Source: Anabaena subtropica FACHB-260
GTDB taxonomy: Bacteria > Cyanobacteriota > Cyanobacteriia > Cyanobacteriales > Nostocaceae
Reading direction: 5' to 3'
Assembly: GCF_014697105.1 (NCBI RefSeq)
Contig: NZ_JACJRF010000010.1
Location: 80,453-144,452 of the forward strand
DNA: 64,000 bases
The notes beneath the pieces are model-generated. The model was not told the origin of the DNA. It ran no database searches and was given only the letters and a program-made list of their open reading frames with translations. Both the position numbers and the translations under genes were made by a program. Shown here piece after piece: positions 34,469-44,436 of this stretch. The stretch's first letter is position 1; the number at the start of each line of letters is the position of its first letter.

Positions 34469-36985
34469 CTAATGACTAATTGACAACTTTTTTCTACCTC
34501 CTAATCCCAGCAGCCAGACTAATACTACAATCCAATGGATGAAGACGATCGCCCATAGAGAACCTGTGATGGCATAGGCGATTGTACAACATAATCCTAA
34601 AAGTCCGGTTAAGGTAAGAAACATGGGATGAAAAAATGTTGGGAATCCAACTCTGTAGAAGGTTTTGGCATTGAGGGGATGATAGAGGATAAACAGGAGT
34701 AAGATAAATCCTGCCCACAATGCCCATCGATACAAGTTAATTACTTCTATGGGATGGGGTAACAGTAAGACACGGAAGACTAATTCTTCGGCGATCGCGG
34801 GTGAGATGATTGTCCTTAATATGATCCCCAGTTGTTGGAAGGGTTTGGTAGAAGCAAAACTCCAGGACAAAAAGCCGGAACGCAAGCCCAAAGGTAAGGC
34901 GATCGCGCTATATATTAAGACTGTTATCCCCACAACTAGCCAGTCTTTCGCCCTGGGTAACACCAAAGACCCTAGTAATCGGTTCACAATAATGGGGATG
35001 GGTGCAATGTTAGTGGAGGGGATCGTGATTTCGCCTAATGCCAATGTGGGCGCAACGGGGGCAATTTCCGGATTTTCTCCGCCAATTTGATTAGTTCGCA
35101 GAAACCAGAGTTTACCACCATGTCTCAAGAATAAGGCTGCTAGTTCATCGTGTGCCTGTCGTGGTACCATTGTGCGCCAAGTCGTCAAGGCTGCCCAATT
35201 ACTGCCATCGCGGAAAGGTTCTTGCCCATTCCCAGTTCCCATAAGATAATCTGCGTTACTTTGCCAGTCTGCACGCACGATCCCCAAGGGTGTTAACCGT
35301 TGTTGCAAGGACGAACTCAAACGAACTAACTGCCGAAAGCGTAAAGTTTGGGGATCATTGCCATGATTACTTAACCACTGTTGAATTGCTGGGGTTGTGG
35401 CTACTTGTTGAGTAATGACTTGAATAGCACTATAAAGTGCTTGACTGGCATCTTGGACGCAAGAAGTCGCAGGAGTTACTGTCGCACTACCAGTACCATC
35501 ACCTGTGCGATAGCGTGCCATCATTACTTGCAACTGTCGCTGGAGTTCTGTTAAGGGAGAAAGCTTGATCCCGCCAAAATCGTAGTCTTGAGTGACTGGT
35601 GCAAACTTGATTAAGACATCAGAAGTAGGTCTTGTAGCTGCCCACCCCCATTGTAAGTTGCCCATATAGTCTGCCCAAGAATGCCTCCCAGCAATGATCC
35701 CATCGGCGTTATTGGCGTAAATTTGTTGATACTCAATAGCAAATTGCAATTCTTTGGTGATGGGATCGCGAACTACTTGGGCTAGTCCAAAGGCGAAGTG
35801 TCCGGTGATGGTATATGCAGTACTACCCTCACTTTTTTGACCACCAATTCCCCCAAAGTTATGTAATAAGATAGCGCGATCGCCTTCTTGCCAAGTAGAT
35901 GCTGCTACTTGTGGTTGGCTAGTTGTGGGATCAAGTAAAACAGTCCTAACTGTACCTTTATCTTGGGGTCTGATGCGCCAATTTTGCAATCTGATGTAAT
36001 TTAGTCCGGCTTCTGTTCCCAAAATTAAGTGTTGTGGCTGGAGTTGTAAAAGCGATCGCGGTTTTATCCCCTGAACAACAAATATTCCTTGAGTATCTTT
36101 AGCTCCATAAATATACCAACCCGCTTGTCCGGCTGGGGATTTTTCTATTTCTCTGGGGGTAGAAGGTGGGATATTGCGCGTATCAAATACCTGTTGGGGA
36201 ATCCTGATAGTTTCCTCCACACCATCAAAGTCACGAGAGGCTGAACTATAATGACGCACGCGGAAAAAATCACTACCGCAGGGGGGATTCCCTGGACAAA
36301 CTGGGGGTGCAGGATTGAGGATTTTTACCAAACCGTAGAACCTTCCCGTGGCGATGACAGGTTCATGGGCAATTTGCAGATATGGTTGATTCCCACCTAC
36401 CAAGTCAGCATCGTCTAAGGTGACAATGACATCATCATTCGGCCTAGCACCTGCCAAGGATTGCAAAGGCCCCACTAGCAAACGCCCATCAAGACGAGAC
36501 GGATGGATAATTCCCTGGGCTTGACTCTCCCTTGTAGTATCAGTAAAACTTATATTTCGCTGTACTGCCTGTACATAAGACTTTACCTCTGGTTTATCTT
36601 GCCATTGCAAACGAATAATTTTACCTACTAAATTTTGCCCTTCTGGTGGTGCGTGTTGGACTTCCATCCATACCCAATCTACCCCCGGCTGTGTCTGCTG
36701 CTGATGGGGGAGTAATAATCTACCCACCCACTTACCGACTGGTTGATAAAGCTCAGGGTTGGGGGTTTGGGATGTGGGATAAAATTGCGATTGATTAAAT
36801 TCCTGGCGTTTGTGAATGGCGTAGTTGCTTTCTGGCTGTGAGGGGCTACTTTCCAGAGTCGGCGATCGCGGGTAAAACAGCAATACAGCGATCGCACTTA
36901 GCAGTAATAAAACAACGAAGATCCCAATTCGTAATTTAAATTTTTGACGCGATCGTTGTTTACTTGGCAGTTTTTCATTTTGCAT
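34469..36985 (-). CDS. CPBP-type membrane protease with large ectodomain (838 aa)
   Basis: A membrane anchor (residues 18-40) precedes about 600 residues of soluble, beta-rich sequence, probably periplasmic, with recurring phrases such as VGKWVGRLLLPHQQ, RLDGRLLVGPL and GRFYGLVKIL. From about residue 665, hydrophobic helices begin. The CPBP motifs are AEELVFRVLLLP (the Glu pair), YHPLNA and a His in FIHWIVVLVW. CPBP (Abi) proteins are intramembrane proteases, like Rce1. Typical bacterial members are 200-300 residues, so this form is about three times as long. The ectodomain may present or sense a substrate. Only the C-terminal call is firm. Confidence 0.75.
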   Translation of the reverse strand: MQNEKLPSKQRSRQKFKLRIGIFVVLLLLSAIAVLLFYPRSPTLESSPSQPESNYAIHKRQEFNQSQFYPTSQTPNPELYQPVGKWVGRLLLPHQQQTQPGVDWVWMEVQHAPPEGQNLVGKIIRLQWQDKPEVKSYVQAVQRNISFTDTTRESQAQGIIHPSRLDGRLLVGPLQSLAGARPNDDVIVTLDDADLVGGNQPYLQIAHEPVIATGRFYGLVKILNPAPPVCPGNPPCGSDFFRVRHYSSASRDFDGVEETIRIPQQVFDTRNIPPSTPREIEKSPAGQAGWYIYGAKDTQGIFVVQGIKPRSLLQLQPQHLILGTEAGLNYIRLQNWRIRPQDKGTVRTVLLDPTTSQPQVAASTWQEGDRAILLHNFGGIGGQKSEGSTAYTITGHFAFGLAQVVRDPITKELQFAIEYQQIYANNADGIIAGRHSWADYMGNLQWGWAATRPTSDVLIKFAPVTQDYDFGGIKLSPLTELQRQLQVMMARYRTGDGTGSATVTPATSCVQDASQALYSAIQVITQQVATTPAIQQWLSNHGNDPQTLRFRQLVRLSSSLQQRLTPLGIVRADWQSNADYLMGTGNGQEPFRDGSNWAALTTWRTMVPRQAHDELAALFLRHGGKLWFLRTNQIGGENPEIAPVAPTLALGEITIPSTNIAPIPIIVNRLLGSLVLPRAKDWLVVGITVLIYSAIALPLGLRSGFLSWSFASTKPFQQLGIILRTIISPAIAEELVFRVLLLPHPIEVINLYRWALWAGFILLLFILYHPLNAKTFYRVGFPTFFHPMFLTLTGLLGLCCTIAYAITGSLWAIVFIHWIVVLVWLLGLGGRKKLSISH

Positions 36986-37440
36986 TGCTGTTAAATCATC
37001 TAAAAAAAATAATTACAATTATTATTACTAATAGTAGTTTTAACAATATCGTTAGTTATTTTACATACAAATGAAATATTAACGACATAGCTATTTTGTG
37101 TGAATTGTGTAAAAAATAATGCCTGAATTAACCCATTATTTCTTAGCAGAATGCTGTAATTGGCTATGTTTATCGTATTATCTCAAGTTGTTTTTGTCAC
37201 AAACTATGAAAATAATATTACTGTGATCAGCTAAGTTGTTATTAGATTTTTGGAAAAATCGGAATAAATAATTAAATGGATAATTCGCTACATTTTCACT
37301 AGTATTGTTAACGTTAATGTGTTATACGGGGTAATAAGTATTTATACAAAAACCAGAAAATTCGGCATTTTTTAATGCGATTTTATTAAGAGAATTTGTC
37401 ATACAATTTCACCACCAATTTGAAAAATTTCGGCAAAATC
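36986..37440. other. Divergent intergenic region
   Basis: This 455-bp AT-rich spacer separates the divergent protease and MFS genes. An open frame continues upstream of the MFS start (from a TTG at 37396) but has no coding look. No repeats or clear operators were seen. Confidence 0.5.
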
Positions 37441-38631
37441 ATGGTTAACTCTGTCAATACCCGCCCCGAAATTTTATGGCGACAAGTTTGGGGATTAGCC
37501 ACTTTACTTGCAGCCATCATATTTAGCTGGATGGCTTATGGATTTTATCAGCCGATAATTTTAGAAAAATTAGAATTTGTGGGATTGGTTGGCTGGTTGG
37601 GAATATGGCAAGGTTTACTGGTAGCCGTGATAGAACCGATGATTGGTGGACTGTCCGATCACCTCCAACAGCGTTTGGGTAGTCGTTTACCCATGATTAG
37701 TATTGGGGTTGTATTGGCTGGTGTAATTTTCGTGGCTGTATCGCTGTTAGTTCAGCAAAATCTATCTACGGGTACACGTTGGATTGTACCGGTTTTGATG
37801 ACTGTTTGGGTAATTACCATCATGCTTTTTCGCGCCCCGGCGATCGCACTTCTAACACAGTTTGCACCGATGAGTGAACTTCCCCAAGCCAACGCAGTAT
37901 TAGTATTTGTATTGGGAGGGATAGGCGCTACAAGTCCTATTTTGAATACCTGTCTCCACAACATGGGTGCATCGATTACCTTTCTAGTGGGAGCGATCGC
38001 TTTAATGTTAGGCGCATACATTCTACAATTATTTACTCCTAAACATTCGCTGCACATACCTAACCCCAGTCGAGAACAAATAGCTAACACTCCTGTTGAG
38101 ACGTTCAGTTTGATTTTCATCATTGGTTTAGCCACAGGAATCGAAATTAATCTGCTGTTATCAATATTCCCCCAAGTATTGCAGACACAACTACCCAACC
38201 TATCAGTAGAATTTATTGCTTCTGCGATGTTGTTAGTATCGGCGATCGTTTCAGTTCCTTTGGGCGATTGGACAGCACAATTAGGCGCAAATAAATCAAT
38301 GTTGCTAGGCTTGGGTGCAATGACAGCCTTAATGGGACTGGCCTTGTTAAATGATAGCGATAAACTAGCGATCGTATTCATATTGGCTTTTGGTATTAGC
38401 TTCAGCCTAGTTTTTATCAGTATGATTCCCTTGGTATTGAGTAAGGTTCACCCCAGTCGCGCAGGCTTAGGTACAGGCTTGTATTTTGGTGGTAGTGCTG
38501 GCGGTACAGCTATCGTATCTCTGCTAATCAAACAACTGGGTAACACATCTATAGGCGCATTTTTATTAGCTGAAGTTGCCTTTTTATTAGTAAGTATGTG
38601 CATTATTCTGAGTCATAAATTTCGTTATTAA
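37441..38631 (+). CDS. MFS transporter (396 aa)
   Basis: Twelve hydrophobic helices fill the length. After helix 2 there is the MFS-like loop PMIGGLSDHLQQRLGSRLP, resembling the GPH/SLC45-type motif 'SD..R.R.G.R.P', and the pseudo-repeat PLGDWTAQLGANKS follows helix 8. These suggest a sugar, chlorophyll-like or drug carrier in the MFS; the substrate is unknown. The start is set at ATG 37441; TTG 37396 would add 15 polar residues. It is transcribed divergently from the CPBP gene. Confidence 0.82.
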   Translation: MVNSVNTRPEILWRQVWGLATLLAAIIFSWMAYGFYQPIILEKLEFVGLVGWLGIWQGLLVAVIEPMIGGLSDHLQQRLGSRLPMISIGVVLAGVIFVAVSLLVQQNLSTGTRWIVPVLMTVWVITIMLFRAPAIALLTQFAPMSELPQANAVLVFVLGGIGATSPILNTCLHNMGASITFLVGAIALMLGAYILQLFTPKHSLHIPNPSREQIANTPVETFSLIFIIGLATGIEINLLLSIFPQVLQTQLPNLSVEFIASAMLLVSAIVSVPLGDWTAQLGANKSMLLGLGAMTALMGLALLNDSDKLAIVFILAFGISFSLVFISMIPLVLSKVHPSRAGLGTGLYFGGSAGGTAIVSLLIKQLGNTSIGAFLLAEVAFLLVSMCIILSHKFRY

Positions 38632-39113
38632 TTCATCCCACGACTACAAAAAAATCGGGCGTTGCAGAACAGGGGGATGAATTTAGACAGGCAGGGGAAG
38701 CAGGGGAGGCAGGGGGAGAAATTTTATAACTTGCTAAATCATCCCTCGATTCATCAACACCAAAAATCGCTTCACTCATTTTCGGGAAAACCTGTGAATT
38801 TAAAGTCATTGGTCATTGATACTAATGACTAATTATACCAATTTTAGAAAAGAATGGTTACTGAGCGACTTGCCTTGAGCGAAGTCGAAAGTAGTCGAAG
38901 TGTGCGACAGCTACACACTCCGAAATCTTTGTTATGTCTAGCTTTTTGAATTCTTCTTAGAAAGGTGTTCATAAGTGAAATTACTCTTTCAATCAAGCAA
39001 TGGAAATTGAAGAAAATTTCCATTTAAACTTCAGTTTTATCTCTTGAATTTTTCTATAAAAATATTCACAATTTCCTTAAAGGTATACATTGAAATGGAT
39101 GTGTTGATTTACC
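38632..39113. other. Repeat-bearing spacer
   Basis: This 482-bp gap has a G-rich purine tract (CAGGGGA-type repeats, about 38690-38720) and a short inverted element around 38870-38910 built on GAGCGAAGTCGAA/TCGAAGTG. No gene is seen. Confidence 0.5.
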
Positions 39114-41846
39114 GTGGTTAATTTATTAAGTCATGGACGACAATATATTAATTTATTCCTGCTTATATTTTTGTTACTCAATTATTTAATAATGAGTAAA
39201 GCAGAAGCCAAAACTGAAGAATATCAAGGTTTATTCAAAATAGGCAACACTTCTGATATAACTTTAAAAGAAACTCCTATAAATACAATTAAGTATGCTC
39301 AAGACAAGTTAGAGACTACAAATATTACACAAAACGCAACTACAGAGCCGGTAAAAGTTTTTCCTAATCCTCATGAAATAAATGTTCCTACTCCAATTAA
39401 TTTACTCGACGAGCCAGATAACGATTTTGAACAACCTAATGTTTCCACTCAGGAAAATATAACTCCAGGTTTGCCAAAAAAAGATTTAGAATTATTTATA
39501 TTAAATGCACTTACTAATAGTGCTATTAAATATCCTTGGATAATTGATCCCAGAGATAACTTTACCTTTTCTTCTTCAACATTCAATCCATTTAAATACA
39601 CAAATTATATTGATTTTTCGATCAAATTTTCTTCAGAAGACCCTGCATTTAACCGATTTAACTTTGCCCATTTTCCTAAAAAAGACCAATTTTATTGGAT
39701 ATTACCCGGTAATCGTGTTGTAGTAGAAACTAAAGGATGGCAAAGTGGAGTTTCATACCAAGGAGAATCAACAGATAGTATAAGCAGACAGACAATTAGA
39801 TTAACTCAGAGACTTTGGGGTATGCAGGCAGTTTTTTCTCTCCCTCAAGGTGTTCAAGAACTAGCAGAAGAAGTCGGTATTAATCAATTTACTGTAGAAT
39901 CAATTGCGGCAGAAGTGACTAATCCAGTTGGTGTTATTGCTGCTCCTATTATTATCAATAATAGAAATAGTCCAAATAATTCTATAACTCCTCTTGTTCC
40001 CAATATCTCATCATTGACTACAGGAAAAGACCCTTTGATTTTACAAAACTTTCCCACAAGTGACTTACAACCATTATTAGGCGAAGTAGGTCTTACTCGT
40101 GGCTCAGTGATTTCTCCGGATACTTTAAAACAAGCGGGTTTTATTTGGGGAAATCCATTAACTGGACAAAGAACTAGATTTCAACCTGCAATCACATCTA
40201 ATCCAGGAATTAAAGTTGGGAATAGAGAGCAATTTGGAAATTTTGATTTATTCAATATTTTACTGAATAGGTCTCTTAGCGAAAATCAAAGAGATTTGTA
40301 TTACTTAAATTCTTTATATTGGGCTTCTTTAGGCGAAAGACAAAATAATCTAGGAACCAGAAATACCATTCAAGAGTATGACTGGCACAGATTTTATTTT
40401 AGTCATCCTCATAATCGGACATTATTAGAGTATGACTCTTTAGAACCTAAGGCAACTTATACTAGTATTTCTAGCAATCCTGGTATGTCTTTATCTTTAT
40501 CTTTCTCTGAAAGAAGCATAGATCAATTACAAACTGCCAATTCTACATTAGGAATGTTAATAGGAGGTGTCTTTGAGTTAATTGATTTACCAAATATAGA
40601 ACAAAGTTTGCAAGAAGCTCAAGAACGATTCGCTAGACAAGAAAGTTTTGCAAATTTAGACACAAAAGCCACACCTGAACAAAGACGAAGAATTAACCAA
40701 GTACTTAATAGAACGCTGTATTTAGGAAATCGTACTAGTGGTTTAGAACAGGTTTCTGGAAAATTGACTTTTCCCAGTACAATTACAGCCAACAGCTCCA
40801 ATATATTCCAAATTCGTACAGGTAATCATCGGCGAGCAGTTCAATTCATAGATGGAAAGCGTACTTGGACAGAGGGTGAAACTTTTATTTCCAAAGCCGA
40901 AGTTTCTAATAATATTTTTGGTCCTTTGACATCTGTATCTGTACCTCTTCCCGCACCACAACCATCTAATCGCTCATCAGCTGCACAGGTGACTTTAACT
41001 GCTCCTAATGGTCAGCAGTATGTTCAAAATTGGAACTCGGGAGATATTACATCTGCTCCTATTGACATTCGTTCTTTTGATATTGCTTTTGACCGCATCG
41101 AATTAAGCCAAGACGGTAAACTCAATAATTATTTGCAGACTTTTAATGGATATTTATATTTACCCACTCTAGAAGTTTTATGGGCTGGTTCTTCTGGAAA
41201 ATGGAATTATAGTCTGAGTTCAGGTATGTGGTTTAATCTAAATGCAGACACTGGATTTAAGATTGCAAATAATTTTGGTGTTTTAGAGCCAACGCTGGGT
41301 ATTTACACTAATGGAGCATTAAATTATATCAATACTAATATAGAGTTTGATGCTCAAGGACAAACTCAAGCTATTACTAACCACATTCCATCTTTGCAAT
41401 TTTATTGGAACAGCACAGCAAATTTCCAAAACCCTGCTTACCTAAATTTGAGCTACTTTTTTTCTCACCAAAATAGAAACTTAAACTATTCTCTATCTAC
41501 AGCATTTATCCTTATAGATAATCAGTCGAGTTTTACCCCATTGGGCTTTATACAAGGAAAATTTGGATTAAATACAGGTTTAGAATTCAACACTTCCCTG
41601 GAAATCAGAGATGAGTTATTTTATACCTTAGAAGGGATGATTCCAGTAAATTCTAATTGGTCTATGGGTGCTTATTTACAAAATTTCAGAAATATTGATG
41701 TAGGTATAAGAAATCGAGTTAATGATTTTTCGTATGGCTTATTATTCCAGCATAACAATCCTGGTAGCAGTAACTTTTGGAAGTCTCGAATTGGGATAAG
41801 TAGAGATAGGTTTGAAGCTCATTTGGAGGGAGGTTTTAGTTTTTGA
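39114..41846 (+). CDS. Secreted, outer-membrane beta-barrel-like protein (910 aa)
   Basis: A GTG at 39114 gives a proper signal peptide (YINLFLLIFLLLNYLI, cleavage near SKAEAKT). The first 200 residues of the mature protein are Asn/Thr/Pro-rich. From about residue 640 on, alternating polar-hydrophobic strands (TFNGYLYLPTLEVLWAG; KWNYSLSSGMWFNLN; WSMGAYLQNFRNIDVGI) look like a beta-barrel, and the last residue is Phe (HLEGGFSF), the outer-membrane insertion signal. I recognise it as a cyanobacterial protein of unknown function rather than a named porin. The base composition is more AT-rich than that of its neighbours. Confidence 0.65.
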   Translation: MVNLLSHGRQYINLFLLIFLLLNYLIMSKAEAKTEEYQGLFKIGNTSDITLKETPINTIKYAQDKLETTNITQNATTEPVKVFPNPHEINVPTPINLLDEPDNDFEQPNVSTQENITPGLPKKDLELFILNALTNSAIKYPWIIDPRDNFTFSSSTFNPFKYTNYIDFSIKFSSEDPAFNRFNFAHFPKKDQFYWILPGNRVVVETKGWQSGVSYQGESTDSISRQTIRLTQRLWGMQAVFSLPQGVQELAEEVGINQFTVESIAAEVTNPVGVIAAPIIINNRNSPNNSITPLVPNISSLTTGKDPLILQNFPTSDLQPLLGEVGLTRGSVISPDTLKQAGFIWGNPLTGQRTRFQPAITSNPGIKVGNREQFGNFDLFNILLNRSLSENQRDLYYLNSLYWASLGERQNNLGTRNTIQEYDWHRFYFSHPHNRTLLEYDSLEPKATYTSISSNPGMSLSLSFSERSIDQLQTANSTLGMLIGGVFELIDLPNIEQSLQEAQERFARQESFANLDTKATPEQRRRINQVLNRTLYLGNRTSGLEQVSGKLTFPSTITANSSNIFQIRTGNHRRAVQFIDGKRTWTEGETFISKAEVSNNIFGPLTSVSVPLPAPQPSNRSSAAQVTLTAPNGQQYVQNWNSGDITSAPIDIRSFDIAFDRIELSQDGKLNNYLQTFNGYLYLPTLEVLWAGSSGKWNYSLSSGMWFNLNADTGFKIANNFGVLEPTLGIYTNGALNYINTNIEFDAQGQTQAITNHIPSLQFYWNSTANFQNPAYLNLSYFFSHQNRNLNYSLSTAFILIDNQSSFTPLGFIQGKFGLNTGLEFNTSLEIRDELFYTLEGMIPVNSNWSMGAYLQNFRNIDVGIRNRVNDFSYGLLFQHNNPGSSNFWKSRIGISRDRFEAHLEGGFSF

Positions 41847-41935
41847 TATTGGGCTTTTCAGATTACTTAATTAGAGATCATTTATAAAGTAAGAATAAAA
41901 TTACTGTAGAGTGTGTTAGAGGCATATTTTAATCC

Positions 41936-42126
41936 TGACTTTTCACGTTATGTGGAAAAGCTAACGTAAAACCTAACCCGCTAACCCCCTTCCCTCGCAG
42001 GGAAGAGGGAAAATTAAAGCCTCTCTCCTTGTAGGGAAGAGGTACTCTACGAGAAGCGCTGAGTGCAAAGCACACGCTACGCGAACGCTCTATGGAGAGG
42101 GGTTTTCCAGATCCCGTGAAAAGTCA
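41936..42126. mobile_element. MITE-like element, copy 2 (191 bp) with target-site duplication
   Basis: Its 12-bp terminal inverted repeats are TGACTTTTCACG (41936-41947) and its complement (42115-42126). A 12-bp direct repeat CATATTTTAATC flanks both sides (41923-41934, 42125-42136), consistent with a duplication at insertion. The core (AACCTAACCC..., AAAGCCTCTCTCC) matches the element at 27433-27619 inverted. A nested GAGTGCAAAGCACACGC-type palindromic insert sits near 42059-42090. Confidence 0.75.
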
Positions 42127-42287
42127 TATTTTAATCTAGTTCGTTAATAAAAAAATCATATGAAGGCCTAACGCACCGATTGATTGATATGACTTAAGGC
42201 TTACTTGATAAATAATTTATTAGACATAAAATCTAACCCTTTTCCTTTAAAGAAAGGGGGTAGATTTTATGTTCAAATTTATTTGAA

Positions 42288-42761
42288 CTATTCTAAACCA
42301 TCATTACCAACAGCAGCCCTAACAAGTGACGTGAATTCATCTAAAGTGAGATTACCGTACCTGAGTCTTTCAACTACAGTACCCCTAATAGAACCGCCTA
42401 CATCGTATGGGAGTGGTGCGAGTCCACCAGTATGCAGTGTTAGGCTTGGATATGCTGCATGAGTAATTGGATCTATATATGAAAATGCTGTAACTGTATA
42501 TGCACCATTGAATCCTGCGAAATAAGTTCCTTTAGGCGCAACTGCTTCAGCCGCAATGGTAGACAAATAAGCGCCAGGAGTAAGATATACTGCTGCGCCT
42601 GCAAAGACAGCAGGCTCTCCAGAACTGAAGTCAGAGATAGGATCTTCTATGATTGCTTGGGCTAATACTGGAGTTGATGTAACGGTTAAGCAGGTAATGA
42701 AACCTGTTAAAGATAGACTAATTTTAAAAAAAATGCCAGCAGAATGGGAAAGTAAGTTCAT
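42288..42761 (-). CDS. Secreted hypothetical protein (157 aa)
   Basis: It has a clear Sec signal peptide (IFFKISLSLTGFITCLTV, cleavage after VLAQA). The mature part has repeated Ala/Gly-rich beta segments (GAAVYLTPGAYLSTIAAEA; GTYFAGFNGAYTVTAF) and no cysteine motif. I do not recognise a family. It faces the outer-membrane-type gene with the second MITE between them. Confidence 0.6.
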   Translation of the reverse strand: MNLLSHSAGIFFKISLSLTGFITCLTVTSTPVLAQAIIEDPISDFSSGEPAVFAGAAVYLTPGAYLSTIAAEAVAPKGTYFAGFNGAYTVTAFSYIDPITHAAYPSLTLHTGGLAPLPYDVGGSIRGTVVERLRYGNLTLDEFTSLVRAAVGNDGLE

Positions 42762-43230
42762 ATTAGGAAAACCTATGTCTTTAGAGGTTGGAGTTGATTT
42801 GCTGAATGTTGTGTAAATAACTCATGATTACTGTATTTGAAATATATTTAAACAACTATCAACCACTAACAAATATATGTGATAATCGTAATTTCATATA
42901 TGTATATACCTGTAATTAATTGGACATTAAACTATCAATTAAATGGACATAAAAGTATTACTAATATCTTTTTATTAGTGGATAGAGATATAAGAATAGT
43001 AGTCTTCAACTAATGACAGTATTTCTCTATTAGTTGAATCGCGGAAATCTTAAGTTGTATCTTTTATAACCCTTATACAGGAAAGATTTGAGAAAGCTAT
43101 TGAATTAGAACCGCATTTTGTGCAAAACTCTTCCTATCAAGCAACTGCACGTAGCCTTGCTTCGTCACAGGAGTAGGCGGAATTAAGAATATTTGCGATC
43201 GCCGGAAAGACTTAACACCTCAAGGTAAAA
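42762..43230. other. Gene-poor spacer between divergent genes
   Basis: This 469-bp gap contains promoters for the divergent secreted protein and hydrolase, one HIP1-like site near 43196, and no ORF or repeat I can support. Confidence 0.5.
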
Positions 43231-44064
43231 ATGGTGAACAAAATCACACGCCGTAAATTTATCGCAACTGCTTCTTTGGCTACAGGTTTTGCCCTAGCAG
43301 TGCAACCCATTTCAGCCCAAGTCATCACTACCGATCGCCAAGGATTGGTAGCTGGTGCAGTAAAAATTCCTGTTCAAGATGGTGAACTCCCTGCTTACAG
43401 AGCGCTTCCTGCTACTGGTGACAACTTCCCGGTTGTATTAGTAATTCAGGAAATTTTTGGCGTACACGAGCATATTCAAGACATTTGTCGTCGCTTTGCT
43501 AAGTTGGGTTATTTAGCGATCGCTCCCGAATTATTTGTGCGTCAAGGTGATGTGACAAAGTTAAGCAGCATCGATGAAATTCGCCCGATAGTTGCTAAAG
43601 TCCCAGATGCTCAGGTATTCTCTGACCTAGATGCTACAGTCAACTGGGCTAAGAAGTCTGGCAAAGGTAATATTGATAGATTGGCGATTACAGGCTTTTG
43701 TTGGGGTGGTCGGATTACCTGGCTGTATGCAGGACACAATCCCAACGTTAAAGCAGGTGTAGCTTGGTACGGACGACTCGTGGGTGATAAGACAGAAGTC
43801 ACTCCCCAGCATCCCGTTGATATTGCTTCTACACTAAAAGTTCCGGTTCTCGGTCTTTACGGCGGTAAAGATACGGGTATTCCTCTGAATACAGTCGAGC
43901 AAATGCGTGAGGGGCTAAAAAGCAGCAGCAGTAAATCAGAAATCATCGTCTACCCTGATGCACCCCATGCCTTCTTTGCTGATTATCGTCCTTCCTACCG
44001 CGAAACAGAAGCTAAGGACGGGTGGGAACGTCTCCAGGCGTGGTTTAAGCAACATGGTGCATAA
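43231..44064 (+). CDS. Tat-exported dienelactone hydrolase family protein (277 aa)
   Basis: The N-terminus [18 protein letters not shown] is a twin-arginine signal (RRKFI), cleaved near ISAQV. The alpha/beta-hydrolase core shows [16 protein letters not shown], the nucleophile Cys in [10 protein letters not shown], Asp in [10 protein letters not shown] and His in YPDAPHAFF, i.e. the Cys-His-Asp triad of dienelactone hydrolases. It should work folded in the periplasm. The natural substrate is not evident; ester or lactone cleavage is the family activity. It is a single gene followed by a hairpin. Confidence 0.88.
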   Translation: MVNKITRRKFIATASLATGFALAVQPISAQVITTDRQGLVAGAVKIPVQDGELPAYRALPATGDNFPVVLVIQEIFGVHEHIQDICRRFAKLGYLAIAPELFVRQGDVTKLSSIDEIRPIVAKVPDAQVFSDLDATVNWAKKSGKGNIDRLAITGFCWGGRITWLYAGHNPNVKAGVAWYGRLVGDKTEVTPQHPVDIASTLKVPVLGLYGGKDTGIPLNTVEQMREGLKSSSSKSEIIVYPDAPHAFFADYRPSYRETEAKDGWERLQAWFKQHGA

Positions 44065-44096
44065 ATTATAATTCGTAATTCGTAATTCGTAGTTTG

Positions 44097-44115
44097 TAGT
44101 TAACATTGTTAACTA
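44097..44115 (+). terminator. Hairpin after the hydrolase gene
   Basis: TAGTTAAC-ATT-GTTAACTA is a perfect 8-bp stem with a 3-nt loop, extended outward by GTAATTCG repeats that partly pair. It begins 33 bp after the stop codon. The rest of the gap to 44436 shows one HIP1 site and no gene. Confidence 0.6.
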
Positions 44116-44436
44116 CGAATTACCAAATGTATGGCAATTTATCCCATTGATCAGCAACACCAGATTTGGTAGTCAACCAGTTTTTTTGGACGGCGATCGC
44201 CAGTCTATTACGGAACTCTACCAAAAAAATTCTGTCGTTTTTAATAATTTATAAAATGGTGTAGATACAATTTATGAATTGTGCCTACAAAGGATTTCGG
44301 ACAACCGATAATCAATTTCTGCTTATGTCTATTACCTATTAGCAATTATCAAAGCATCTTGCTGGCTTTCCTCGCCACCCATCAGGGTTTAAGGTTTTAA
44401 TGAATATCCCCAAATTATTACAGTAATGGTGATTAT

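Noticed and set aside
37752..38381. 209-aa minus-strand ORF
   Set aside because: Antisense to the MFS gene; its composition mirrors the helices of the real protein.
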